In this document: piece after piece, positions 5,432-12,442 of the stretch
Layout of the letters: each line of letters begins with the position of its first letter
Numbering within the stretch: the first letter of the stretch is position 1
DNA from: DRGV01 sp018903055 [NCBI: bacterium]
GTDB taxonomy: Bacteria; UBP18; UBA7526
DNA: 14,476 nt
NCBI GenBank assembly: GCA_018903055.1
Contig: JAHIPW010000105.1
Location: forward strand, 1-14,476
Direction: 5' to 3'
The notes under the pieces: model-generated
Seen by the model: the letters and a program-made list of their open reading frames with translations, nothing else
Told to the model about the DNA's origin: nothing
The model's database searches: none
Made by a program: the position numbers and the translations under genes

Positions 5432-7288
5432 TTATTCTACTGAGATAATATAGTAATAATGCGGTTGTCCACCAAAGTATATTTGGACATCGAGGTTAGG
5501 ATACTTCTCTTTTACTTGACTTAATAATTGATTTGCTCTTTTCGTTCTCACTCCCCTACCATAGTAGAGGGTAATGATGCTGTCTCCCTCTTTTACCATC
5601 TCTTTGATCAAATCCAGGGCCACACTCTGGGGCTTTTTCCCTTTTACCTTTACTTCCTTACGATAGAGACCGATTATCTCTCCCTTTCTTATCTTAAACT
5701 CCCTATATTTTGCAATCCTTGCTGCCTTGGCCACCTGTCCGGTCTTTATTCTCCCCAATGCTTGATTCATAAACTCCTTATTCTCTTCTATGCCTGCCTC
5801 TGGATTATAATTCATTAAAGCAGCCAACCCCTGGGGAATACTCTTTGTGGAGACAACCTCTACCTTCTTCTTGCTCAACTCAGCCGCCTTCTCTGCTGCG
5901 GGAATGATATCCCCATCATTGGGCAGGAGAATAATATTCTTTGCCTCTGTTTCTTCTATTGTCTTACTTATATCCTCTACAGAGGGCTTCAACTTCTTTG
6001 GCCCTCCCAGTATTTCATCCGCTCCCATACTCTTCAGAATCTTACTCCATCCTTCTCCCGTAGATACCGCGATAATTCCTAATTCTTTAACCCTTACTGC
6101 TTCTCCTACCTCCTTCTCCATCAAGAGGGTCTGGTGCTGTTTATCCATATCATTTATCTTTACCTTATCTACCTCTCCTAAGGTAGCGGCATACTTTTTC
6201 ACCTTATCCGGCTCGTTGGTGTGAACGTGGCACTTGGCTAGTTCTTTCGAACCGACTACTATGGCACAGTCCCCATGCTTGGCTAACTCATCCTCAATCT
6301 TCTTTAAGGCTAAATCCTTTCCCTTGATCAGGAATTCTGTGCAGTACTTATACTTTATCTCCCTCTCCCAGGTATCAACCGCTTTCTGGGCAGTAGTTCT
6401 CACCGCCTTAATATCTAAGAGACCTCTTTTCTGAATAATTCCCAGGACCTTCTCCCAAGTTCCCACCACTCTCCTGGTACCAGTGGCACTCTTGAATTTC
6501 TGTAGGGGAAGGCAGGAAAGTCTTTTCTTCGCTGCCTGGATAGTCTTGCTGGCAATGGTCTCCACCTCTTTGATATCCCTCAGTTCCCCTCCCCGAATGC
6601 CAACCAAGATGCTTCGCCAGGCATTGACTGTCTTGGCAACCGTAACCTCAATCTTGGAGACCTCTTCCAATGGTTTGCCCTCTATGAGGCGAAGAGCTCC
6701 TTCTAAGATATAGACAAAGCCCGCTCCTCCGGCATCTACTACCCCAGCATCCTTTAATACGGGAAGCATCTCTGGGGTTTTTTCTAAAACTTCCTGTGCT
6801 TTTTTATGAGCCTCTCTCAAGACCTGGGCAATGTCTCTCTCTTCTCTTGCTATCTCTAAGGCTTTCTTTGCTGATTCCTGGGCCACGGTAAGTATCGTCC
6901 CTTCTATGGGCTCCCTTACCCCTTGATAAGCATTCTCTGCTCCCTTAAATAGTGCCTGGGCCAATTCCTTGGCCTCTACCCTCTTCTTCCCCTCAAGACC
7001 TTTGGCTAAACCTACCAGGAACTGAGAGAGAATTACTCCCGAACAGCCACGAGAAGCCATAATACTACTCTCGCCGGCGCCTTTGGCAATCGAAGAGAGA
7101 TCTCTATCCTTTAACTCCTTTGCGGTTTCAACCGCGGCCTTCAAAGTCAAGGACATATTGAATCCCGTATCCCCATCGGGAACGGGAAAGACATTCAGGT
7201 TATTGACCACCTCCATCTTGGAGGAAAGCCAATCATTGGAGGCAGATAAAGCCTTTATTAATCTTCTTCCATTACAATGCTTAATCAT
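5432..7288 (-). CDS. fakA: FakA/YloV-type fatty-acid kinase (DAK2 fusion) with insertion
   Basis: FakA phosphorylates a FakB-bound fatty acid to acyl-phosphate in the cytoplasm. The N-terminal DAK2 nucleotide domain (about 1-200) has NVFPVPDGDTGFNM, with Asp38 and Asp40 as metal ligands, RGCSGVILSQ, and VVDAGGAGF (183-191). The middle domain starts near YCTEFLIKG (305-323) and contains CHVHTNEP (353-360). In known FakA proteins one Cys and two His of this domain bind zinc, and Cys306, His354 and His356 would fit. The C-terminal domain fills about 400-618. At 618 residues it is some 65-70 longer than usual; the extra sequence lies at about 210-305 and contains two related copies (about 219-256 and 272-311, period 54) around VxxWxxxLxxI and LxDIKxVxT. 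GGAG lies seven bases before ATG 7288. The gene follows padR by 3 bases. Confidence 0.88.
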   Translation of the reverse strand: MIKHCNGRRLIKALSASNDWLSSKMEVVNNLNVFPVPDGDTGFNMSLTLKAAVETAKELKDRDLSSIAKGAGESSIMASRGCSGVILSQFLVGLAKGLEGKKRVEAKELAQALFKGAENAYQGVREPIEGTILTVAQESAKKALEIAREERDIAQVLREAHKKAQEVLEKTPEMLPVLKDAGVVDAGGAGFVYILEGALRLIEGKPLEEVSKIEVTVAKTVNAWRSILVGIRGGELRDIKEVETIASKTIQAAKKRLSCLPLQKFKSATGTRRVVGTWEKVLGIIQKRGLLDIKAVRTTAQKAVDTWEREIKYKYCTEFLIKGKDLALKKIEDELAKHGDCAIVVGSKELAKCHVHTNEPDKVKKYAATLGEVDKVKINDMDKQHQTLLMEKEVGEAVRVKELGIIAVSTGEGWSKILKSMGADEILGGPKKLKPSVEDISKTIEETEAKNIILLPNDGDIIPAAEKAAELSKKKVEVVSTKSIPQGLAALMNYNPEAGIEENKEFMNQALGRIKTGQVAKAARIAKYREFKIRKGEIIGLYRKEVKVKGKKPQSVALDLIKEMVKEGDSIITLYYGRGVRTKRANQLLSQVKEKYPNLDVQIYFGGQPHYYYIISVE

Positions 7289-7291
7289 TCT

Positions 7292-7837
7292 TCACTCCGC
7301 CTTGGCCGCCGCCTCCTTCTTGGTCAAGGTTCTAATAAGCTGGGAGGTAAATTTAATCTCTGCCTTAGTCAGTTCCAGATTATGCTGGATAATGGTCTGT
7401 AGGTGATGGGGGGTGTTCTTCTCTTTTAAAGATTTGCCCATATTCTCAAGCCATATCTTCACCCCTCCCAAACCACGCAGACGAGTACGGAGTCGGGCGA
7501 GAACCATTCGGGGCTTAATGCGGGGAGAGAAGTAGAGACAGAGGTCAATGTTTAGGAACGGTCTTTCAAGAATAAGGAAGCTCCTGCGCAGTAATTCTTG
7601 AAATTTTCCGCTCCCCTTCTTCGTTATGTGATAGATGTACTTCTCCGGCCTTCTGCCTGCGCGAGAGACCCTCTTGGCTACAAGCCCCTCTTTTTCCATC
7701 TGTCTTAAGGAATAGTAGATGGACTTAGTTTTTATGCTGGTGAAGGTCTCTATAATCTTGGTAATCAACCTCTTGATCTCATAGCCATGCTTTGGTCCTT
7801 CTTCTAATAGTCCCAGAAGAACGAGTTCCTGAGTCAT
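7292..7837 (-). CDS. PadR-family transcriptional regulator
   Basis: Small DNA-binding regulator of 181 residues. The N-terminal winged helix is typical of PadR: ELVLLGLLEEGPKHGYEIKRLI, then SIYYSLRQMEKEGLVAKR, then GRRPEKYIYHITKKG for the wing (about 3-75). The C-terminal half (about 85-180) is charged and helical, as in PadR proteins with a longer dimerisation domain. Most relatives are repressors controlled by a small ligand. It lies three bases from both acpS and fakA, so it most likely controls the lipid block it belongs to, with a lipid or acyl compound as possible ligand; that is inference from context. GAGGAG inside the end of acpS serves as its ribosome-binding site. No obvious palindromic operator was identified. 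Confidence 0.88.
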   Translation of the reverse strand: MTQELVLLGLLEEGPKHGYEIKRLITKIIETFTSIKTKSIYYSLRQMEKEGLVAKRVSRAGRRPEKYIYHITKKGSGKFQELLRRSFLILERPFLNIDLCLYFSPRIKPRMVLARLRTRLRGLGGVKIWLENMGKSLKEKNTPHHLQTIIQHNLELTKAEIKFTSQLIRTLTKKEAAAKAE

Positions 7838-7840
7838 TTT

Positions 7841-8230
7841 TTAACTCCTCTTTAATAAATTTTGCGCAAGCAGTGCTTGGGCCAATACCATATTGCCATT
7901 TACAGAGAATGTTAGCCTTATTTTTTTATTAAGGTTGCGTTCTCTTATGTAGATTAGGGGATCTTTCGTAATATTTCGGATAGAAATATCCTTCCAATCA
8001 AGGTGGGCTTTAGAGCAGGCCTTAAATATTGCTTCCTTAGAGGCGATGTAACAGCTCAGTCTTTGAAAAAAATGAAGGTTTTCCTTTAGAGGCAAATCCC
8101 GCCCCTGCGCACAGGAGCGGGATAAATCCTTAATCTCCCCGTCATTCAAAATCTTCCTTAAAAATAATATACCATGTTTCCGGTAGATACTTTTAATTTG
8201 ATTTATATCCACCAGATCTATACCTAACAT
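7841..8230 (-). CDS. acpS: Holo-[acyl-carrier-protein] synthase, divergent
   Basis: AcpS transfers 4'-phosphopantetheine from CoA to the serine of acyl carrier protein. The 129-residue length is normal. GIDLVDINQIKSIYRKHG at the N-terminus carries the Mg-binding Asp (Asp5 in GIDLVDI), and YIASKEAIFKACSKAHLDWKDISI (about 61-84) has the second metal residue, Glu66, in the family's AAKEA motif (here ASKEA). The C-terminal SISHD stretch is degenerate (TFSVNGNMVLAQALLA), which is uncommon. The gene heads the padR-fakA group and adds an acyl-carrier link to this lipid block. ATG 8230 is preceded by an AG-rich AGAGAG stretch. A fused or alternative carrier-protein specificity is possible. Confidence 0.85.
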   Translation of the reverse strand: MLGIDLVDINQIKSIYRKHGILFLRKILNDGEIKDLSRSCAQGRDLPLKENLHFFQRLSCYIASKEAIFKACSKAHLDWKDISIRNITKDPLIYIRERNLNKKIRLTFSVNGNMVLAQALLAQNLLKRS

Positions 8231-8251
8231 CTTTTTCTCTCTCTTTTTATC

Positions 8252-8290
8252 ATCTGTGTAATCTGCTTAAAATCTGTGTAATCTGTGTTA
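8252..8290. repeat. ATCTGTGTA short tandem repeat, four units
   Basis: Units ATCTGTGTA, ATCTGCTTAAA, ATCTGTGTA and ATCTGTGTTA fill the 60-base gap between the aldehyde dehydrogenase stop and acpS. I see no T-rich terminator after the dehydrogenase, so readthrough into acpS is plausible. Confidence 0.75.
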
Positions 8291-9727
8291 CTAAAGCGCA
8301 TACCATTGGCTTACTAAAGGTTTCTCGCCAGATAAATGGTAATTGATGTGCTTAAGACGGGTATATTCCAAAAAGCCCTCTTTGCCTAATTCTTTACCAA
8401 AACCACTCTCTTTAAAGCCACCATAGGGCGCTTCGTTATAAAACATACCATAAGTGTTAATCCATACTGTTCCGGCATCAATCTTTTTACTTAAATTCTT
8501 TGCCCTTTCTAAATCCTTACTCCAGATAGAGCAGGCTAAACCAAAAGAGCTATCATTGGCGAGTCTAAGGGCCTCTTCTTCTTGTGAAAATTCAGTGATG
8601 CAGACTACGGGTCCGAAAATCTCTTCCTGAAAAATGGTCATTTCAGGCCTCACTTGCCCAAAAGCCGTGGGCTCAAAGAAAAATCCCTTCTTTAATTCTG
8701 GCTCATCAGGAATTCTTCCTCCACAGAGAATCTTTGCCCCCTCTTTTCTTCCCTTTTCTACGTAAGAGATAACCTTCTGACGATGCTCGTGAGAGATCAA
8801 GGGTCCCATCTGGGTCTCAGGATCTAAGCCATCGCCTAATTTTATCTTTTTTGCCTTCTCCACAAATTGTTCGCTAAATTGTTTGGCTATCTTCTTATCT
8901 ACCAATATTCTGGACATGGCGGTGCACATCTGCCCCTGGTTAAGAAATATCGAAGTGAGAGCCCCCATCACCGCGGTCTCCAGGTCGCAGTCGGCTAAAA
9001 CGATACTGGCTGATTTCCCACCCAACTCCATAATCAACTTCTTGGTACTCTCAGAAGCAAAACGCATAATCTCTCTGCCTGTTGAGGTGCTACCAGTAAA
9101 GGAAATCATATCTACCCGGGGATCGGAACATAGAACAGGGCCAATTTCCGCTCCCGAGGCATTGATAACATTCACCACGCCCTGGGGCAGGCCGGCATCA
9201 TTGATAATCTCGGCCAGTCTTAAGGCGGTTAAGGGGGTAAGGGATGAGGGCTTAAGAATCACTGTGTTTCCTGCTGCCAGGGCCTGAGCCATTTTCCAGG
9301 AAGCGATTAGAAGGGGATAATTCCAGGGGACAATCAGAGCCACTACTCCCCGAGGCTCATAAAGGAGTTGACTTTCCGCCCCAGAATCTAATTCTATCTT
9401 TTTGCTCTTCAGGTAAGGCTCTAAATTATTGGCAAAGTATTCAAAGGTTTTGGCGCTGGATGGAATATCCATAAAGGTCGACTCTTTTAGGGGCTTGCCG
9501 GTATTTTCTGTCTCCAGTCGAGCTAATTCTTGGGCCTTATCCAGAATTCCCTGGGAAACATTCAGAAGGAGATTTCTTCGCTCGGCCAAAGAGATTTTGG
9601 GCCAGGCTCCTTCATCAAAGGCCTTTTGCGCCGCTGTAACGGCTCTCTCTATATTCTCTTTATCCACCCGAGGAACTTCGGCTATAGTCTGGCCTGTTGC
9701 AGGATTAATAACATTTTTCTTCCTCAT
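8291..9727 (-). CDS. NAD(P)-dependent aldehyde dehydrogenase
   Basis: Full-length member (478 residues) of the aldehyde dehydrogenase superfamily, nearest in style to betaine-aldehyde and general aldehyde dehydrogenases. It would oxidise an aldehyde to its acid in the cytoplasm. Visible hallmarks are VPWNYP (133-138), cofactor-binding KPSS (159-162), FTGSTSTG (210-217), the general base Glu234 in MELGGKS, the nucleophile Cys268 in GQMCTA, EEIFGPV (368-374) and the PYGGFKESGFG anchor (434-444). Catalytic residues are intact. It is the last gene of the nucleoside-salvage operon, its ATG overlapping the aldolase's TGA by 4 bases. The likely substrate is therefore the aldehyde released by that aldolase: acetaldehyde from 5'-deoxyadenosine or methylthioacetaldehyde from methylthioadenosine. 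That assignment is inferred from context. Confidence 0.93.
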   Translation of the reverse strand: MRKKNVINPATGQTIAEVPRVDKENIERAVTAAQKAFDEGAWPKISLAERRNLLLNVSQGILDKAQELARLETENTGKPLKESTFMDIPSSAKTFEYFANNLEPYLKSKKIELDSGAESQLLYEPRGVVALIVPWNYPLLIASWKMAQALAAGNTVILKPSSLTPLTALRLAEIINDAGLPQGVVNVINASGAEIGPVLCSDPRVDMISFTGSTSTGREIMRFASESTKKLIMELGGKSASIVLADCDLETAVMGALTSIFLNQGQMCTAMSRILVDKKIAKQFSEQFVEKAKKIKLGDGLDPETQMGPLISHEHRQKVISYVEKGRKEGAKILCGGRIPDEPELKKGFFFEPTAFGQVRPEMTIFQEEIFGPVVCITEFSQEEEALRLANDSSFGLACSIWSKDLERAKNLSKKIDAGTVWINTYGMFYNEAPYGGFKESGFGKELGKEGFLEYTRLKHINYHLSGEKPLVSQWYAL

Positions 9728-10725
9728 TCTATCCTCATCTCTTTAAATAGGGAGAACATGCGAGAGAAAGGCACATACCAGCGGGAGAGTCTTCCTAAGT
9801 CACCCTTTAATTTTAACTTTCCCTGAGTGGTAGCCACAAAGGGATCGAGTTTCCCCTCAAAGATTAATCTCCAGACATCAGCCGGGCCAGAAATGACAAA
9901 GGGGGCATCATCGTTGTATTCCACCTTAATAATCTTTCCTTTCCGGAAATTAAATTTATAGGCCTTGTCTTTCTCTTCATCTATCTTAATGACTACCTGG
10001 GCTGTCAGATTCAGCTCCTTTGCTTTGGTCAAAAATTTCTCATCCTCATTAATTAAGTCTACAATGGCCAGGATATGCTCTCGGGTAAACATAGGATAGA
10101 TTTTTCCTGTGCGGCGCAAGCTTTTCTTGAGCTCCTGCTCAAATTTATTGGGCCTCTTCTTGGCAAAGAGGCGGGCCAGTCCGGCCATCTTCACTGCCTC
10201 TTCCAGTTCCTCAATTAGATAGAAGGCATCATCGAACCTATCTGCCATAGAGACTATACCATGATTCCTAATAACCACTATATTATTGGTCTTTAAGGCC
10301 TCTATAACCTTCTCCGGCTGAGTCACGCTGGGCGTGGTCTGGGTAACCTGCGGCACCTCGCCCAGAAACAACTTATTTTCAAAGGTTATATTCTCCAGCT
10401 CATCATAAACAGCATAATAGGCATTGACCAAAGGGGGATGGCAGTGAATTATCCTTTGCATCGGAAAATTTTTGTAGATTAAGCTGTGCAGGGGGAACTC
10501 TGTGGTCAGGCCCGAAACTTTTTCTCCTGCCTCGGAAGAGAGGTCAACCTTCAGAACATCTTCTTCTCTCAATTCTCCCAAACAGGTACCGCTTGAGGTT
10601 ATCAGAATTAAGTTGCCCTCTATCCGGGCACTTAAGTTGCCCCCTTTAGCGGCTACCAAACGAAAATCATAGAGCTTCTTTCCGATTTTAATAATCTCTT
10701 CTTTTAACTGCACTTCTTTAGTCAT
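9724..10725 (-). CDS. Class II aldolase fused to an SCP2-like domain
   Basis: Two-part protein of 333 residues. Residues 1 to about 200 are a class II (zinc) aldolase of the fuculose-phosphate type: AAKGGNLSARI, ITSSGTCLG, catalytic Glu76 in TTEFPLH, zinc ligands His94 and His96 in IHCHPPLVNAYY, and His155 in VIRNHGIVS. These positions match the order and spacing in FucA. Residues from about 230 to the end look like a sterol-carrier-protein-2 domain: hydrophobic strands with alternating charge, GPADVWRLIFEGKLDP (280-295) and TTQGKLKLKGDL (299-310). The linked aldolase would split a 5-deoxy- or 5-methylthio-ribulose-1-phosphate into DHAP and an aldehyde. A dehydratase of the MtnB type shares this fold and is the main alternative, but the adjacent aldehyde dehydrogenase favours an aldolase. 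The SCP2 half suggests handling of a hydrophobic molecule. The gene lies 2 bases from the isomerase gene and overlaps the dehydrogenase gene. Confidence 0.87.
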   Translation of the reverse strand: MTKEVQLKEEIIKIGKKLYDFRLVAAKGGNLSARIEGNLILITSSGTCLGELREEDVLKVDLSSEAGEKVSGLTTEFPLHSLIYKNFPMQRIIHCHPPLVNAYYAVYDELENITFENKLFLGEVPQVTQTTPSVTQPEKVIEALKTNNIVVIRNHGIVSMADRFDDAFYLIEELEEAVKMAGLARLFAKKRPNKFEQELKKSLRRTGKIYPMFTREHILAIVDLINEDEKFLTKAKELNLTAQVVIKIDEEKDKAYKFNFRKGKIIKVEYNDDAPFVISGPADVWRLIFEGKLDPFVATTQGKLKLKGDLGRLSRWYVPFSRMFSLFKEMRIE

Positions 10726-10727
10726 CT

Positions 10728-11693
10728 CTACAGACCCAGGGTAATGTGTTTACTGATTAACTTATGGGGGGTGATATCAAAGGCGGGATAGAATCCCTTT
10801 GCCCCCTTTGGGGCAATTCTCTTTCCCCAAAATTCCAACAATTCTTCACCCGCTCTTACTTCTATCTTGATATCCTTCCCTGTTTTGGCACCAGACGGTG
10901 GTGGCGAGAGAACATAAAAGGGAAGATTAAAATGTCGGGCTAAAAGAGCAATTTGATAGGTGCCTATTTTATTGGCGATGTCTCCATTTTGGGCTTTCTG
11001 GTCTGCACCAACCACAACCAAACCCACTAATCCTTTAGACATCACATAAGCCACGGAACTATCCGGAATAATGGTTACCTTAAAGCGGGCTCTCTGCAAC
11101 TCCCAGGCAGTAAGCCGTGAACCTTGAAGATAGGGCCGGGTTTCAGTAACAAAGAATCTTATTTTCTTTTTTGTCTTGCGACAAAATTGGGCCGCCAGGA
11201 CTAAAGAGCCGCTGACATTACAGTGAGTGAGAATGCTATCTCTGTCTTTTATTAAGCGGCTCAAGGCCCGGGCCTGGGCAATTCGTTTTTCTTTAAGGTA
11301 AGAAAGAAATGTTTTAATTCTATTTTCAGTAAAGGCCGGGATATCTTTCCCTTTCTTCTTAGCCTCTCCTGCCCAGACTAAGACCATCTCAGTAAAAAAG
11401 GAGAAAGGGAAGGTTGGTCGGCTTCTATTTATTTCCAGGGCAGCCTTTTTTAAAACCTTAATCTGTCTTTCTGGTTTTAGCTCTTTACTTTTCTTAAGAA
11501 GGAGCAAGAAAATATGGTAGGCCATCAATACCTGGCCAAAGGCCCGGGTCTTCATACTTTTGATAAGATTTATTGCCTGGTTGAGATTTCTTGCCTTAAG
11601 ATAGATTAATTCTTGAGGAAGGGCGGTCTCATCCAGGCAGAGAATGGTATTACTCTTCAGACTAACTGGCCAGAAAAGTGGCGATTCTCTCAT
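10728..11693 (-). CDS. mtnA: MtnA-like aldose-1-phosphate isomerase (eIF-2B family)
   Basis: Member (321 residues) of the family holding methylthioribose-1-phosphate isomerase, 5-deoxyribose-1-phosphate isomerase and eIF-2B subunits. It converts a cyclic pentose-1-phosphate to the ketose. Catalytic and substrate motifs are well kept: THCNVSG with Cys158, ETRPYLQGSRLTAWEL (184-199), VGADQKAQNGDIANKIGTY with the catalytic Asp231 (228-246), and RIAPKG followed by PAFDITPHKLI. Two places are unusual. The N-terminal MxVRGAPAIG motif is reduced to MKTRAFGQVL, and the Arg of GADRI is Gln. The substrate may therefore differ from methylthioribose-1-phosphate. GGAGG four bases before ATG 11693 fixes the start, which overlaps the phosphorylase stop by 4 bases. 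It would pass the phosphorylase product to the aldolase. Confidence 0.87.
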   Translation of the reverse strand: MRESPLFWPVSLKSNTILCLDETALPQELIYLKARNLNQAINLIKSMKTRAFGQVLMAYHIFLLLLKKSKELKPERQIKVLKKAALEINRSRPTFPFSFFTEMVLVWAGEAKKKGKDIPAFTENRIKTFLSYLKEKRIAQARALSRLIKDRDSILTHCNVSGSLVLAAQFCRKTKKKIRFFVTETRPYLQGSRLTAWELQRARFKVTIIPDSSVAYVMSKGLVGLVVVGADQKAQNGDIANKIGTYQIALLARHFNLPFYVLSPPPSGAKTGKDIKIEVRAGEELLEFWGKRIAPKGAKGFYPAFDITPHKLISKHITLGL

Positions 11694-12439
11694 TTTCCCT
11701 CCAATATCTTTACGGCCTCTAAAGCCACATTAATCAAGGTAGTCTGGGCAATATAAAAAGCAGGATTGGTAAAACCCATCTCGCCCGTCATTACATTATC
11801 ACTGACAGCAAGGATAGAAGCGGCCTTTACCTTATACATCTGAGCAATGGTTAAAAGTGTGGAGGAGACCATATCCACAGCAATTGCTCCGGCATCAGCC
11901 TTCTCTTCAACCAGCTCCTTTGTCTCCCTTAAAAGGGCATCGGTTGACCAGACTTTCCCTTTATGCACTTTAACCCCTAATTTCTCTGCCGCTTTTTCCA
12001 AGGCTCTGGTAATTTCGGCATCAGGAAGGGTCTGAAACTTCTCATCTACATAATGGGGGGTGACCCCGTCTCCCCTTATTACACCCGTGGCTAAAATTAA
12101 ATCTCCCACCTTTATCTCTTCCCGCAGAGCGCCACAGGAGCCCAGGCGGATCAAATTTTCTGCCTGGACATTGCAGATAATCTCGGTGGTAATGGCGGTA
12201 TTGGCTGAAAACATCCCTCCGTTCATGGCAGTAACCTTTATGCCCTCATATTCGCCAGTATACATGGTATGTTCCATAAAAGAGAAGTTCTTCAGAGGGT
12301 TTTTTATTCTCTTAACCAGGGCCTCTAACCGGTCTGGCGTTCCAGGCATAATTACATATTTAGCTATATCCTGGGGCCGCAGCTGAACCATGGCCGCCAA
12401 ATCTTTTCCCGTCAGATGAATCGGTTTTCGCATGGGCAT
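11690..12439 (-). CDS. Nucleoside phosphorylase (PNP/UDP family 1)
   Basis: Hexameric-type nucleoside phosphorylase of 249 residues. It would cleave a nucleoside with phosphate to base plus (deoxy)ribose-1-phosphate. Motifs in order: MPGTPDR (31-37) for phosphate binding, NGGMFSANTAITTEII (73-88), RLGSCGAL (98-105), DGVTPHY, and the general-acid region AVSDN with Asp214. The usual MxxME motif that contacts the ribose hydroxyls is here VDMVSST (188-194), with Val191 where the family has a near-invariant Glu. Ribose recognition is thus probably altered. The order phosphorylase-isomerase-aldolase suggests 5'-deoxyadenosine or methylthioadenosine as substrate, though a uridine or purine nucleoside is not excluded. 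AAGGAG about 8 bases before ATG 12439 supports this start over the ATG at 12433. The amidohydrolase ends 3 bases upstream. Confidence 0.87.
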   Translation of the reverse strand: MPMRKPIHLTGKDLAAMVQLRPQDIAKYVIMPGTPDRLEALVKRIKNPLKNFSFMEHTMYTGEYEGIKVTAMNGGMFSANTAITTEIICNVQAENLIRLGSCGALREEIKVGDLILATGVIRGDGVTPHYVDEKFQTLPDAEITRALEKAAEKLGVKVHKGKVWSTDALLRETKELVEEKADAGAIAVDMVSSTLLTIAQMYKVKAASILAVSDNVMTGEMGFTNPAFYIAQTTLINVALEAVKILEGK

Positions 12440-12442
12440 TTT

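Noticed and set aside
9724-11693. Classical methionine salvage (MtnA-MtnB)
   Set aside because: MtnB shares the class II aldolase fold, but no MtnC, MtnD or MtnW enzyme is present. The adjacent aldehyde dehydrogenase and FucA-like Glu/His pattern fit an aldolase better. Kept only as an alternative.
10728-11693. Translation initiation factor 2B subunit
   Set aside because: The protein keeps the catalytic Cys and Asp and the sugar-phosphate motifs of the isomerases, which eIF-2B subunits lack, and it sits in a metabolic operon.
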